Shown: positions 1 through 9,589 of the stretch, one piece after another | How positions within the stretch are numbered: position 1 is the first letter of the stretch | How the letters are laid out: each line of letters begins with the position of its first letter | Origin: Gammaproteobacteria bacterium | GTDB lineage: Bacteria > Pseudomonadota > Gammaproteobacteria > Pseudomonadales > Azotimanducaceae | Direction of reading: 5' to 3' | Assembly (NCBI GenBank): GCA_026706665.1 | Contig: JAPOYI010000224.1 | Coordinates: forward strand, 1-64,000 | Length of the DNA: 64,000 bases | The notes under the pieces: model-generated | Told to the model about the DNA's origin: nothing | Database searches by the model: none | What the model saw: only the letters and a program-made list of their open reading frames with translations | Made by a program: the position numbers and the translations under genes

Positions 1-178
1 CCTTGCGGCACGATGCGTAGTCTGTTGTCAGTCACTACTTATCATGACTCGGCAGGCCTAGCCCATATAGAGAAAGCTGCGGCGCGCCGTGCGTTGGGTA
101 CAATGCGCGCCGCATTGCGGGCACACCGCGTCGGCCGCGGATTTCACGCTGGCCGGTTACGACCCACGTCGGTAGGAA

Positions 179-1453
179 ATGCAATACGCGCAACTCGACA
201 TCGCCGATCTTGAACGCGAGTTGGCCACGCTGGCCCAACGCCATTCGGCGGTGAGCGGCTCCAACCTCTCGCTCGATCTGACGCGCGGCAAGCCTGCGCC
301 GGAACAACTGGACCTTGCCAATGCCCTCGACGGCATCCTCGAAGGCAACTACATGTCGGCCACCGGCATCGATGCGCGCAACTATGGCGACTTGCGGGGA
401 CTCCCGGAGGCTCGGGAACTGGGCGCGGAGATCCTTGGGCTGGACCCGGACCGAATCATTGCCGACGGCCCCAGCAGCCTGACCCTGATGTACCAGGTGA
501 TCGACGCGGCGTACCACTACGGGCTGAGCGGGCCGGCCTGGTCGAGTGAGGCCCCGGTCAAGGCGGTCTGCCCGGTGCCGGGCTACGACCGGCACTTCAC
601 GATCACCGAGTCGTTCGGTATCGAGATGATCAATGTGCCGATGAATGCGGCCGGGCCGGACATGGATCGCGTGGAGGCACTGGTCGAAGCCGACCCCTCG
701 ATCAAGTGCATGTGGTGCGTGCCGAAGTACTCGAATCCTTCCGGCTGCATCTACTCGTCGGAAACCGTTCAGAGGATCGCGGCGCTTGCCAACCGTGCCC
801 CGGCGGGATTCATCGTAATGTGGGACAACGCCTACGCCGTACACGACTTCGAGTTTCCGCCGGCCGAGCTGGACGATGTTCTCGCCCACGCCGAGAGGTG
901 CGGCACCGCCGACAACGTGGCGGTGTTCGGTTCCACATCGAAGATCACCTTCGCAGGGGGAGGCATCAGTTTTGTCGCCGGCAGCCCGGCAATGCTTGAC
1001 AGGCTGGAGTCGCGCATGTTCGTGATGCTGATCGGGCACGACAAGGTGAACCAGCTTCGGCATGTCAAGCTGCTCCACGGCCGCGTCGAGGAGCACATGC
1101 GGGCGCACGCCGACCTGGTGCGGCCCAAGTTCGAGGCAGTGGATCGAATCCTCAATGAGTCTCTCGACGGTCTCGGCATCGCCGAGTGGTCGCGGCCCCG
1201 GGGCGGCTATTTCATCGTGGTCGACACAATCCCGGGACTGGCGGCAGAAGTCATTGACCTCGCCGGACGCGCCGGCGTGAGATTGACCCCCGCTGGCGCG
1301 ACCCATCCGTATGGTCGGGACCCCGACGACAGGACCATCCGGCTGGCGCCCACGTTCGCCGCGCTCGAGGAAGTGGAGGCGGCAACGGCAGTGCTGTGCC
1401 TTTGCATTCGTCTAGCGAGCGTCCGCCGGATTCGCGCCGACAGGGACGCATGA
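179..1453 (+). CDS. Class I aminotransferase, aspartate aminotransferase family (PF12897 type)
   Basis: A 424-residue PLP enzyme. The N-terminal stretch SNLSLDLTRGKPAPEQLDL and the later KYSNPSG segment are typical of the PF12897 aspartate aminotransferase family rather than the AspC type. The Schiff-base lysine is probably K255 in the motif GSTSKITFAGGG, and WDNAYAVHDF carries the Asp and Tyr that hold the cofactor. It would transfer amino groups between aspartate (or a related amino acid) and 2-oxoglutarate in the cytoplasm; the substrate is inferred from the family. The start ATG at 179 puts the family N-terminus right at the beginning. The stop overlaps the next gene (ATGA), so it is probably cotranscribed with the helicase. 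The last 18 or so residues look like a degenerate tail and may reflect a shifted stop. Confidence 0.85.
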   Translation: MQYAQLDIADLERELATLAQRHSAVSGSNLSLDLTRGKPAPEQLDLANALDGILEGNYMSATGIDARNYGDLRGLPEARELGAEILGLDPDRIIADGPSSLTLMYQVIDAAYHYGLSGPAWSSEAPVKAVCPVPGYDRHFTITESFGIEMINVPMNAAGPDMDRVEALVEADPSIKCMWCVPKYSNPSGCIYSSETVQRIAALANRAPAGFIVMWDNAYAVHDFEFPPAELDDVLAHAERCGTADNVAVFGSTSKITFAGGGISFVAGSPAMLDRLESRMFVMLIGHDKVNQLRHVKLLHGRVEEHMRAHADLVRPKFEAVDRILNESLDGLGIAEWSRPRGGYFIVVDTIPGLAAEVIDLAGRAGVRLTPAGATHPYGRDPDDRTIRLAPTFAALEEVEAATAVLCLCIRLASVRRIRADRDA

Positions 1454-2598
1454 GCGACGACACCTTCTCAGGCTACGGACTGCCGGCGCCCCTGCAGCGG
1501 GCGATCGAGGATCTCGGTTTCGAACGCTGCACGCCGGTGCAGAGCGAGGTGCTCCCCTACAGCCTTTCTGACTATGACATCACGGGACAGGCACAGACGG
1601 GCACCGGCAAGACCGCCGCGTTTCTCATCACGATACTGACGCGGCACGTGGAAGATCCGCTCGAACGACCGAACCCTCCGGGGACGCCCCGGGCGTTGAT
1701 CCTTGCCCCGACGCGCGAGCTGGCGTTGCAGATCGAGGCGGACGCCATCGACCTGTCGGCGCATCTCGACACGACGATCATTGCGGTGTTCGGCGGCCTC
1801 GACTTCAATCGCCAGATCGATCGCCTGCGGGGGGGAGAGGTGGACATCCTGGTGGCGACACCCGGACGCCTGCTCGACTTCTGCAGCCGCGGCGTGATCG
1901 ATCTCAGGCGCGTCGAAACGCTCGTGATCGACGAAGCAGACCGCATGATGGATATCGGCTTCATCCCGGACGTTCGCCGCATCGTTTACCAGACGCCGCA
2001 CAAGCGGCACCGGCAGACGCTTTTTTTCAGCGCGACGTTCAACGACGACGTGATGCGCCTCGCGCAACAGTGGACGCTGGACCCGGTGCATGTCGCCATC
2101 GAACCGGAATCGATTGCCGCCGAGGCCGTGGACCAGCATTTCTGGATGCTCTCCGACGCGGAAAAACGCGACACCATCGTCCGGTTCGTGGGTAGCCACC
2201 AACCGGGCCGGACGCTGATCTTCGTGAATCGGCGCGACGCCGTGCACAACCTGGTGCGATACCTGAAGCGGCGCGGCATCGAATGCGAGGGCCTGGCGGG
2301 GGACATTCCCCAACGCAGGCGCCTCTCCACGCTTAACCGTTTCAAGCGCGGCGACGTCGGCCTGGTGGTCGCGACGGACGTCGCCGGACGTGGAATCCAT
2401 GTCGAAGGCATTACCCACGTCATCAACTTCGACCTACCGGAAGACGCGGAGCACTACGTGCACCGGATCGGCCGGACGGGGCGCGCCGGCGCCACGGGCA
2501 CGTCGATCAGCTTCGTTTCCCAAGGCGACGCCTTCAACCTGCCGGCCATCGAGGAGTTCTTGGGCCACGCCGTGGAGTGCACGTTGCCGGACCTGTGA
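1450..2598 (+). CDS. DEAD-box ATP-dependent RNA helicase, RhlB-like
   Basis: A 382-residue helicase with all core motifs in order: Q-motif (GFERCTPVQ), motif I AQTGTGKTA, Ia PTRELALQ, II DEAD (VIDEADRMMD), III SAT and VI HRIGRTGRAG. The opening YGLPAPLQRAIEDLGF and short C-terminus resemble RhlB, the degradosome-associated helicase, but without the long basic tail of some members. It unwinds RNA duplexes using ATP. I chose ATG 1450, which overlaps the previous stop as ATGA, over an open extension to 1396 that lies inside the upstream gene. A short hairpin (2620-2634) follows the stop. The exact paralogue (RhlB versus RhlE/SrmB) is not certain. Confidence 0.88.
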   Translation: MSDDTFSGYGLPAPLQRAIEDLGFERCTPVQSEVLPYSLSDYDITGQAQTGTGKTAAFLITILTRHVEDPLERPNPPGTPRALILAPTRELALQIEADAIDLSAHLDTTIIAVFGGLDFNRQIDRLRGGEVDILVATPGRLLDFCSRGVIDLRRVETLVIDEADRMMDIGFIPDVRRIVYQTPHKRHRQTLFFSATFNDDVMRLAQQWTLDPVHVAIEPESIAAEAVDQHFWMLSDAEKRDTIVRFVGSHQPGRTLIFVNRRDAVHNLVRYLKRRGIECEGLAGDIPQRRRLSTLNRFKRGDVGLVVATDVAGRGIHVEGITHVINFDLPEDAEHYVHRIGRTGRAGATGTSISFVSQGDAFNLPAIEEFLGHAVECTLPDL

Positions 2599-2676
2599 CC
2601 TGGCGCTCGCACAGACCTGGGCAGCAGTGCTGCCTTCGCTTATTTGAGTCTGGCCCCACGGTGGTAGGATGAAGAC

Positions 2677-4197
2677 GTGCATATCCCGAAAGGGACTTTT
2701 TTTGCGAACCCAAGAGTCTACCGAACGGACCGCAAGGGGCGACCGTTGAATCTCCCTTGGACGCCGGTCAGGGACTACGAAACCCCGCCAGGCGAGCTCG
2801 CCGATGGCGAGCTGCGTGCCCTTTCGAGCGTCTGGATGGAACAAAAGGACACGCTCGGCGAATCCGCCGCCGTTGATCACTTCAACGAACGACTGAGGCG
2901 CGAATGGGCTATCGAAACAGGTCTCATCGAGCGCCTGTACACGCTTGATCGCGGGATCACCGAACTGATGATCGAACGGGGAGTGAACGCGGCTTTCCTG
3001 CCCAGCCGCGCTTCCGACGATCCCGAACGCACGGCGGCTCTCATCGGCGATCAACAACAAGCGATCGAGAGCCTGTTCGCTTTCGTCAGCGGCGGGCGGG
3101 TGCTCTCGACGAGCTACATCAGGGAACTGCACAGCCTGTTTACCCGCAACCAGGAGTCTGTGGAAGGACGGGACCAGTTCGGGCATCGCGCCAACGTTCC
3201 GCTGATTCGAGGCGACTACAAGCAGCAGCCCAACAATCCGACAAGGCCCGACGGTACGGTCCATGTGTATTGCCCTCCGGAGCACGTCGCCTCCGAAATG
3301 GACCGATTGATCGCGTGGCATCGAGAACATTCCGATGTCCCCCCGGAAGTGGAAGCCGCGTGGTTGCACCATCGGTTCGTCCAGATTCATCCATTCCAGG
3401 ATGGCAACGGTCGCTTGGCGCGGGCACTGGCGACGTTGATCTTCATCAAGGCCGATTGGCTCCCGCTGGTCGTTCGCGACGATGAACGGGACAGGTACAT
3501 CGGCGCATTGGAAGCCGCTGACCAAGGAGATCTGAGACCACTGGTTCAGTTCTTTGCAGCCGTGCAGCGTCGCCAATTCATCAATGTAATCGGGATCGCG
3601 CGAGACATCAGGCAGTCGTTGCGCGTCGACGCGCGGATCGAATCCATCCGCCAGCAGCTTGCGGCGCGACGGGATGCGTTGGCCAAGGAGTGGGAGACGG
3701 CGGTGCAAAACGCCGAAAGACTACGGGAAATCACCACGGCCAGGCTCACGGAAGTCCGCGACACACTTGCTGCCGCCGTCGGCGACTACCAGGAGTTCAC
3801 TTTGTTCGTTGACGATGAGACTGATCAAGGTGGCAAGAGTCACTATTTTCATCGACAAATCGTCGCTTCGGCCAAGGAACTGGACTATTACGCCAACACC
3901 AGGCAACACCGGGCCTGGGTACGTTTGGGCATCGCCGACGGAAGGCAAAGCAACATACTGTTTTCGTTTCACGGAATCGGTCATCAATTCCAGGGCGTAT
4001 TGGCGTGTTCGGCATCGTGGTTTCAGCGAGTGGCATCTGACGAGGGGACAGAGACTTCGGGTGATTCGCCTCTGTGCGACGAGGTCTTTCAGGTCAACTA
4101 CAAGGAAGACATCGCAGATGTTGAGATTCGCTACGCCGACTGGTTGGAACGCGCGCTCGAACGCGGCCTGGCCATGTGGGAGAGGACGACGCTCTGA
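2677..4197 (+). CDS. Fic-domain protein (predicted AMPylase or related transferase)
   Basis: A 506-residue protein starting at GTG 2677. The Fic signature HPFQDGNGRLAR lies near residue 238 with the catalytic His, the anion-binding GNGR and the two Args intact, so the enzyme should be active. Fic proteins transfer AMP or other phosphate-containing groups to Ser, Thr or Tyr of target proteins. An N-terminal Fic_N-like helical segment precedes the catalytic domain, and a roughly 200-residue C-terminal region of unknown role follows, with a helical part around residues 320-370. I do not clearly see the (S/T)xxxE(G/N) inhibitory motif. No antitoxin-like small gene sits beside it. The stop overlaps the nitrilase start (TGATG). 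Target unknown. Confidence 0.85.
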   Translation: MHIPKGTFFANPRVYRTDRKGRPLNLPWTPVRDYETPPGELADGELRALSSVWMEQKDTLGESAAVDHFNERLRREWAIETGLIERLYTLDRGITELMIERGVNAAFLPSRASDDPERTAALIGDQQQAIESLFAFVSGGRVLSTSYIRELHSLFTRNQESVEGRDQFGHRANVPLIRGDYKQQPNNPTRPDGTVHVYCPPEHVASEMDRLIAWHREHSDVPPEVEAAWLHHRFVQIHPFQDGNGRLARALATLIFIKADWLPLVVRDDERDRYIGALEAADQGDLRPLVQFFAAVQRRQFINVIGIARDIRQSLRVDARIESIRQQLAARRDALAKEWETAVQNAERLREITTARLTEVRDTLAAAVGDYQEFTLFVDDETDQGGKSHYFHRQIVASAKELDYYANTRQHRAWVRLGIADGRQSNILFSFHGIGHQFQGVLACSASWFQRVASDEGTETSGDSPLCDEVFQVNYKEDIADVEIRYADWLERALERGLAMWERTTL

Positions 4198-5123
4198 TGG
4201 CTGAGAACGGCGGCGACGTATTCGCCGATGACCCCATGACCGCCAAGACGCGGGTTGCCGTGGTCCAGATGTGCGCCACCGCCGACATGGAGAACAACCT
4301 CCGTTGCACCGAAGCGCTCGTGGCCGATGCGGCCGCGGCGGGGGCGGAGGCGGTATTCGCGCCTGAGACTTTCACGTTCATCGGTCCCGGCCGAATCCGG
4401 TCTCAGATACTGGAACCGCTGCCGGAAGGTGGCCCGATATTCGAGCGTTGCCGGGCGATGGCGGCGGACAACGGGGTGCACTTCGTGTTCGGCTTCCACG
4501 AAACGGGGCCAGAGGGGCGCGCTTACAACACCTGCGCGCATCTCGACCCGGCCGGCCGGCTACGGGCGATGTACCGCAAGATACACCTGTTTGACGTGGA
4601 CCTGGCCGACGGCACGCGCCTCCTGGAATCCAGATACACCGAGGCGGGCGATACCCCGGTGGCCACGGAACTGCCGTTCGGCCTGCTGGGCCTGTCGATC
4701 TGCTACGACCTGCGCTTCCCGCACCTGTATCAGCGGCTGGTCGATCTTGGTGCGGTCGCGTTGGCGGCGCCGGCCGCCTTCACCAGTGCGACGGGACCGG
4801 ACCACTGGCACGTACTCCTGCGGGCGCGGGCGATCGAGTGTCAGGCATATGTGATCGCCGCCGCCCAGCATGGCGAGCATGGTCATGCCAATCGTTCCTC
4901 CTTTGGCCACGCGCTGATCGTCGATCCCTGGGGCGACGTCATCGCGGAATGCCCTGGGGACGGCGACAGTTTTGCCATCGCCGGCATCGATCCGGAACGT
5001 GTCGCGCAGGTGCGGCGCGACCTGCCGAGCATCGCCAATCGGAGGCCCATCGCTGACGGCGTGACAGGACGGCATCGGCCCGGCCCCGGTGCGGGCGTGA
5101 GGCAGGCGGAAGATGCCGGCTGA
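4197..5123 (+). CDS. Carbon-nitrogen hydrolase (nitrilase superfamily, Nit1/omega-amidase-like)
   Basis: A 308-residue enzyme with the nitrilase triad: Glu in FAPETFTF, Lys in YRKIHLFDVD and nucleophile Cys in SICYDLRFPHLY. The SICYDLRFP form and overall length match the Nit/NitFhit and omega-amidase branch, which hydrolyses deaminated glutathione or omega-amides rather than true nitriles. Start ATG 4197 overlaps the Fic stop (TGATG); an internal ATG at 4236 is an alternative and would remove 13 unconserved residues. The end overlaps the next gene by 11 nt, pointing to one transcript running from the helicase or Fic gene onward. Substrate assignment is family inference. Confidence 0.87.
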   Translation: MAENGGDVFADDPMTAKTRVAVVQMCATADMENNLRCTEALVADAAAAGAEAVFAPETFTFIGPGRIRSQILEPLPEGGPIFERCRAMAADNGVHFVFGFHETGPEGRAYNTCAHLDPAGRLRAMYRKIHLFDVDLADGTRLLESRYTEAGDTPVATELPFGLLGLSICYDLRFPHLYQRLVDLGAVALAAPAAFTSATGPDHWHVLLRARAIECQAYVIAAAQHGEHGHANRSSFGHALIVDPWGDVIAECPGDGDSFAIAGIDPERVAQVRRDLPSIANRRPIADGVTGRHRPGPGAGVRQAEDAG

Positions 5124-6176
5124 CGGGTCCCCATCCCGTAACCCGTGGATGGTTGCGGCGGCGTTTGTCGTGATCGCGGCCGGTATCAAGGCGGCGGAGG
5201 CCATCATGGTGCCGTTCCTGCTGGCGGCCTTCATCGCCACGGTGGCTGCGACGCCGATGTTCTGGCTGCATCAGCACCGCGTGCCCATCGGTCTCGCGAT
5301 CCTGGCGGTCATCGCCGGGCTGCTGGTCGTCCTGTTCGGTCTCGGCGCCGTGGTCGCGCAACAGGTGGCCGTGTTCGCTGCCGCGCTGCCGGGGTACGAG
5401 GCGAAGGCGACCGAGTTCGCGCAGCGGGTGCTGGCGGAACTCAGCGCCTTGGGCGTTGAGTTCTCCGTCGACTGGATCCTCGAAGCCTTCAATCCCGCCG
5501 TCGCCTTCTCCATGGCGGGCAACACGCTGCGCGGCTTCCAGAACGTGCTTTCGAACGGATTCCTGATCCTGCTGACGGTCATCTTCATCCTGGCCGAGGC
5601 GTGGAGTTTCCCGCGAAAGCTGCGCGAGACGCTCAAAACTCCCGACCGCGACATGCCGTACTTCGAGCGTTTCGCCGAGAACGTCAATCGCTACATCGCC
5701 ATCAAGACCACCACCAGCATGGGGACCGGCGTTGCCGTCGGTGTCTCGATGGCCGTGATCGGCGTCGACGTTCCCATCCTCTGCGGCCTGCTCGCCTTCA
5801 TGCTGAACTACGTGCCGACCATAGGCAGCATCATCGCCGCGATACCCGCCGTGCTGCTGGCGCTCGTGGAGCTTGGCCCTGCCGACGCGGCGGTGGCCGT
5901 CGCGTGCTACGTGGCAATCAACGTGGTCGTCGGAAACTACGTCGAGCCGAAGTTCATGGGCCGGGCGCTCAGCCTTTCGACGCTGGTGGTGTTCCTGTCC
6001 CTGGTCTTCTGGGGCTGGATGCTGGGTCCCGTCGGCATGCTTCTGTCGGTGCCCCTGACCATGACCGCGAAACTGGCGCTGGAAGCGAATCCGTCGAGCG
6101 AGTGGCTGGCGCACCTGCTCGGTCCGGCGGAAGCGCCGGCGCGCGTGGTGGAGGAGGGCCCCGGCGAGGCGGAGCC

Positions 6177-6180
<4 letters not shown>
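5113..6180 (+). CDS. AI-2E family transporter (PerM/YdiK-type membrane protein)
   Basis: A 355-residue inner-membrane protein with paired hydrophobic segments near the N-terminus, a soluble central part and about five further membrane segments in the second half, the standard layout of the AI-2E/PerM family. The GFLILLTVIFILAE segment and the PTIGSIIAAIPA loop are characteristic. Some members export autoinducer-2 or act as ion antiporters, and the substrate here cannot be told. It overlaps the preceding gene by 11 nt and its stop overlaps the HisC GTG start (GTGA), so it is in the middle of a packed operon. Confidence 0.85.
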
Positions 6181-7260
<1,080 letters not shown>

Positions 7261-7277
<17 letters not shown>

Positions 7278-7731
7278 GGAAATCGACGCCATGGTGCCCC
7301 GGCCCCATCGGCACCAGTTCAACGACAACGCGGTGCGGATGACGCGATCGCTGTCAGATGCCGTCGGGATGCAACGCATCGGTATTCACCTGGTCCGCCT
7401 GTCGCCGGGACGGGACAGCACGGAGTTTCACTACCACGACTCGGACGAGGAGTTTCTCTACGTGTTGTCGGGACGCGGTATCGCGGAAATCGGCCAAGAG
7501 CGTTTCGAAGTGGGGCCGGGGGATTTCATGGGCTTCGGCGCTCCGTCCAAGCCGCACGCGATGCACAACCCGTTCGACGAGGACCTCGTCTACCTGATGG
7601 GAGGAGAACGAAACCTGTCGGACGTCGTGCACTATCCCCGAATCGAGCGGTCGCTGGTAAAGAGCGGAGGCCGCCGCGCCTGGGCCGACTGGGACAACCT
7701 GCACGACTTGCAGGCCGGCCGCAGAAAGTAA
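7261..7731 (+). CDS. Cupin-domain protein
   Basis: A 156-residue single-domain cupin. Motif 1 is seen as FHYHDSDEEFLYVLSGRG, giving two His and a Glu as metal ligands, and motif 2 as GPGDFMGFGAPSKPHAM with the last His. Such small cupins bind a metal and may act as a sugar or amino acid isomerase, dioxygenase or sensor; the reaction cannot be fixed from sequence. ATG 7261 overlaps the end of the HisC gene by 17 nt, making it the last member of the + operon before the strand switch at 7.8 kb. Confidence 0.8.
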
Positions 7732-7824
7732 ACGGGCGACCGCCGAGAGAGCCGAAGCCGCCTCGCCGTCGCCCGCGATGGCGTTCGCTGGACCTGCCGC
7801 CAGTGCGGCAAGTCCAGACGTCGG

Positions 7825-8724
7825 TTACGTGACCTTGAACATCCCGCCGGCGGGACCGCCGCCCCTGCCGATGGACCATTGCCAGAAGCCAGGCGTGACG
7901 CATGGATCCGGCAGCATGCGGGAGAACTTGTCCTCCGGCCGCATGTAGGTCGTGATCATGCCGGCTTCCCATTCGACAAAGTAGTTCCTGTTGGGATCGG
8001 TGTCGGCCGGGCCGCGCCCCTGCCGCATCAGGCAACCGGTTCCGCCGTCGATGGCGAATGAAATGGTATTGCCGCCCTCGGTGCCCTGTGCCTTCAGCTT
8101 CGCGACCGTGGCGTCGTCCAGGCCACCGGGAGAGAAATCCATGGACAGCCGGACCTTGCCCTCGTAGATGACTTCCGACCGGTCCTTCTCCACCGTCATC
8201 TCGTCGCACACGTACTTGGGCCAGCCCCAGCAGTTGCCTTCGAGACATGTATAGAAGTTGGGTACCGGCACGCTGATCACGAGCCAGGATTCGATCCCGT
8301 CGGGACACAGCGCCTTGACCATCACCCGGCCTTCCATGAACGGTGCCACGCCGCGGTTCATGTCCCAGTAAGAGAGCATGATCTCCGGCTTCTCCGGCAT
8401 CTTGAGCGGCGCGTACATGTACGACTCGTAAAGGTCGAGGTCGACGGGCTCGATGATGGTGCAGTGGCCATAGGACCCGGCCCCGGCCTTCGCCAGCTCC
8501 GCGCACTCCTCGTCGGTAAGCGCCGGACGGGTTGCGCCGCCGCCGCCCATGTCCATGCCCACGATCACGTCGCGATCCCTGTCGGCGACCCAGTTGGCGA
8601 CGTTCTCGAGCAGGATTCTCGCGAGGATCTCGCGATCCTGCTCCTCTTTCATGTCGGTGAAACGCATCTGCTTGCCGGACGCGTGTTTTTCTCTCGGAAA
8701 GGTAACCATCGTACCCATGCGCAA
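7825..8724 (-). CDS. Acetoacetate decarboxylase-superfamily protein
   Basis: A 299-residue protein. The stretch WGWPKYVCDEM in the middle resembles the G(F/Y)PK motif of acetoacetate decarboxylase, where the Lys forms the Schiff base with the beta-keto acid; preceding it are LVISVPVPNFYTCLEGN and the PLKMPEKPE segment, also like this superfamily. ADC-like proteins decarboxylate beta-keto acids or catalyse aldol-type chemistry. The protein is a little longer than typical ADC. It stands alone on the minus strand between the cupin and a membrane protein. Superfamily membership is fairly likely; the substrate is unknown. Confidence 0.6.
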   Translation of the reverse strand: MRMGTMVTFPREKHASGKQMRFTDMKEEQDREILARILLENVANWVADRDRDVIVGMDMGGGGATRPALTDEECAELAKAGAGSYGHCTIIEPVDLDLYESYMYAPLKMPEKPEIMLSYWDMNRGVAPFMEGRVMVKALCPDGIESWLVISVPVPNFYTCLEGNCWGWPKYVCDEMTVEKDRSEVIYEGKVRLSMDFSPGGLDDATVAKLKAQGTEGGNTISFAIDGGTGCLMRQGRGPADTDPNRNYFVEWEAGMITTYMRPEDKFSRMLPDPCVTPGFWQWSIGRGGGPAGGMFKVT

Positions 8725-9110
8725 TAAATCCTCTCTACATCTGTTCCGCTTCAGTCCGACGCGACCGATCCGCCGGACCTCTCCAATGCCATCGTGGCGC
8801 TTTTCGCATCCCCCGATCGGCCCATGGCTTCGATGATGTTAACTGACCGCTCTTCGGAGGGTCAACGCGGCGCGAAGTGCGCCAGCAGTTCTCATTCGGG
8901 CGATTGACTCATTTGGTTTCGGGATTCTCCGGGATTGTGGTCGTACTTGTGTCATTTTGGCTCGGCGCCCTAGTATTCGGCATTGGCGACGGCGCCTGCC
9001 GGCGCACCATGAATCAAATCAACATTCGTGCGGGCACTGGCTGAATCCTGAAGGAGACAACGAATGTGACCGGCGAGCTTTCGCAGGCTCAAGTGTGGAT
9101 CTTCTCTACC
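8725..9110. other. Intergenic region without a recognisable gene
   Basis: This 386-base gap lies upstream of the decarboxylase-like gene (minus) and downstream of the small membrane protein gene (also minus), so it should contain the promoter of 7825-8724. On the + strand a good ribosome binding site (AAGGAG, 9050-9055) precedes GTG 9066, but the frame shows about 20 plausible residues and then runs antisense through the next gene. It may be the 5' scrap of a lost gene. Confidence 0.4.
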
Positions 9111-9536
9111 TTATCGGTCGCTCGGCTGGAACGCATGCCGCGCCCGCCACAGGGCGATGGCGGGCACCATGAATACCGCCATAGCCACGACGCCCATGGC
9201 CCAGCCGGCACCACGGTCGTCCACCAGGTTCCAGACCAGCATGCTCAACGCAACCTGGGCCACGTACACCGCCGCCCACGGCCACATCCAGCGCGCCATC
9301 TTCCAGAATCCATAGGCGCCCGCGCCGTACACCAGCCAGTGCAGGAGCCCTGTCGCCTTGGCCCACCAGCCGTGCAGCACGAACCCGAACCAGACCTCCT
9401 CGTCCGCCGCCACGGGTTTGCCGAACAGGTCGTACGGCAGGTAGATGAGAGTCATGTAGACGCAGAACAGGAAGATGAGATTCATCCACCAACTGCGCTT
9501 GGCCCATGCGGCCCGGATGTCGAAGTTCAAGTGCAA
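9111..9536 (-). CDS. Small multispanning membrane protein of unknown function
   Basis: A 141-residue hydrophobic protein with four probable transmembrane helices (about residues 15-35, 50-72, 80-102 and 112-130) and many Trp residues. I do not recognise a family. It lies 53 bp downstream of the lipase-maturation-factor gene on the same strand and may be cotranscribed with it, which would place it in the same envelope-related task. No catalytic motif is visible. Confidence 0.6.
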   Translation of the reverse strand: MHLNFDIRAAWAKRSWWMNLIFLFCVYMTLIYLPYDLFGKPVAADEEVWFGFVLHGWWAKATGLLHWLVYGAGAYGFWKMARWMWPWAAVYVAQVALSMLVWNLVDDRGAGWAMGVVAMAVFMVPAIALWRARHAFQPSDR

Positions 9537-9589
9537 CCCGCCCGTTGCGAAGCGTCAATGGAGGCGAAGTATGGCGGTTGTCGTGCCGA

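Noticed and set aside
2620..2634. Hairpin GGCAGC-AGT-GCTGCC after the helicase gene
   Set aside because: Short stem with no T-run, so not a convincing terminator.
9066..9122. Possible gene start on + (AAGGAG then GTG 9066, MTGELSQAQVWIFSTLSVAR)
   Set aside because: The frame is plausible for about 20 residues only and then overlaps the opposite-strand gene; at best a 5' scrap.
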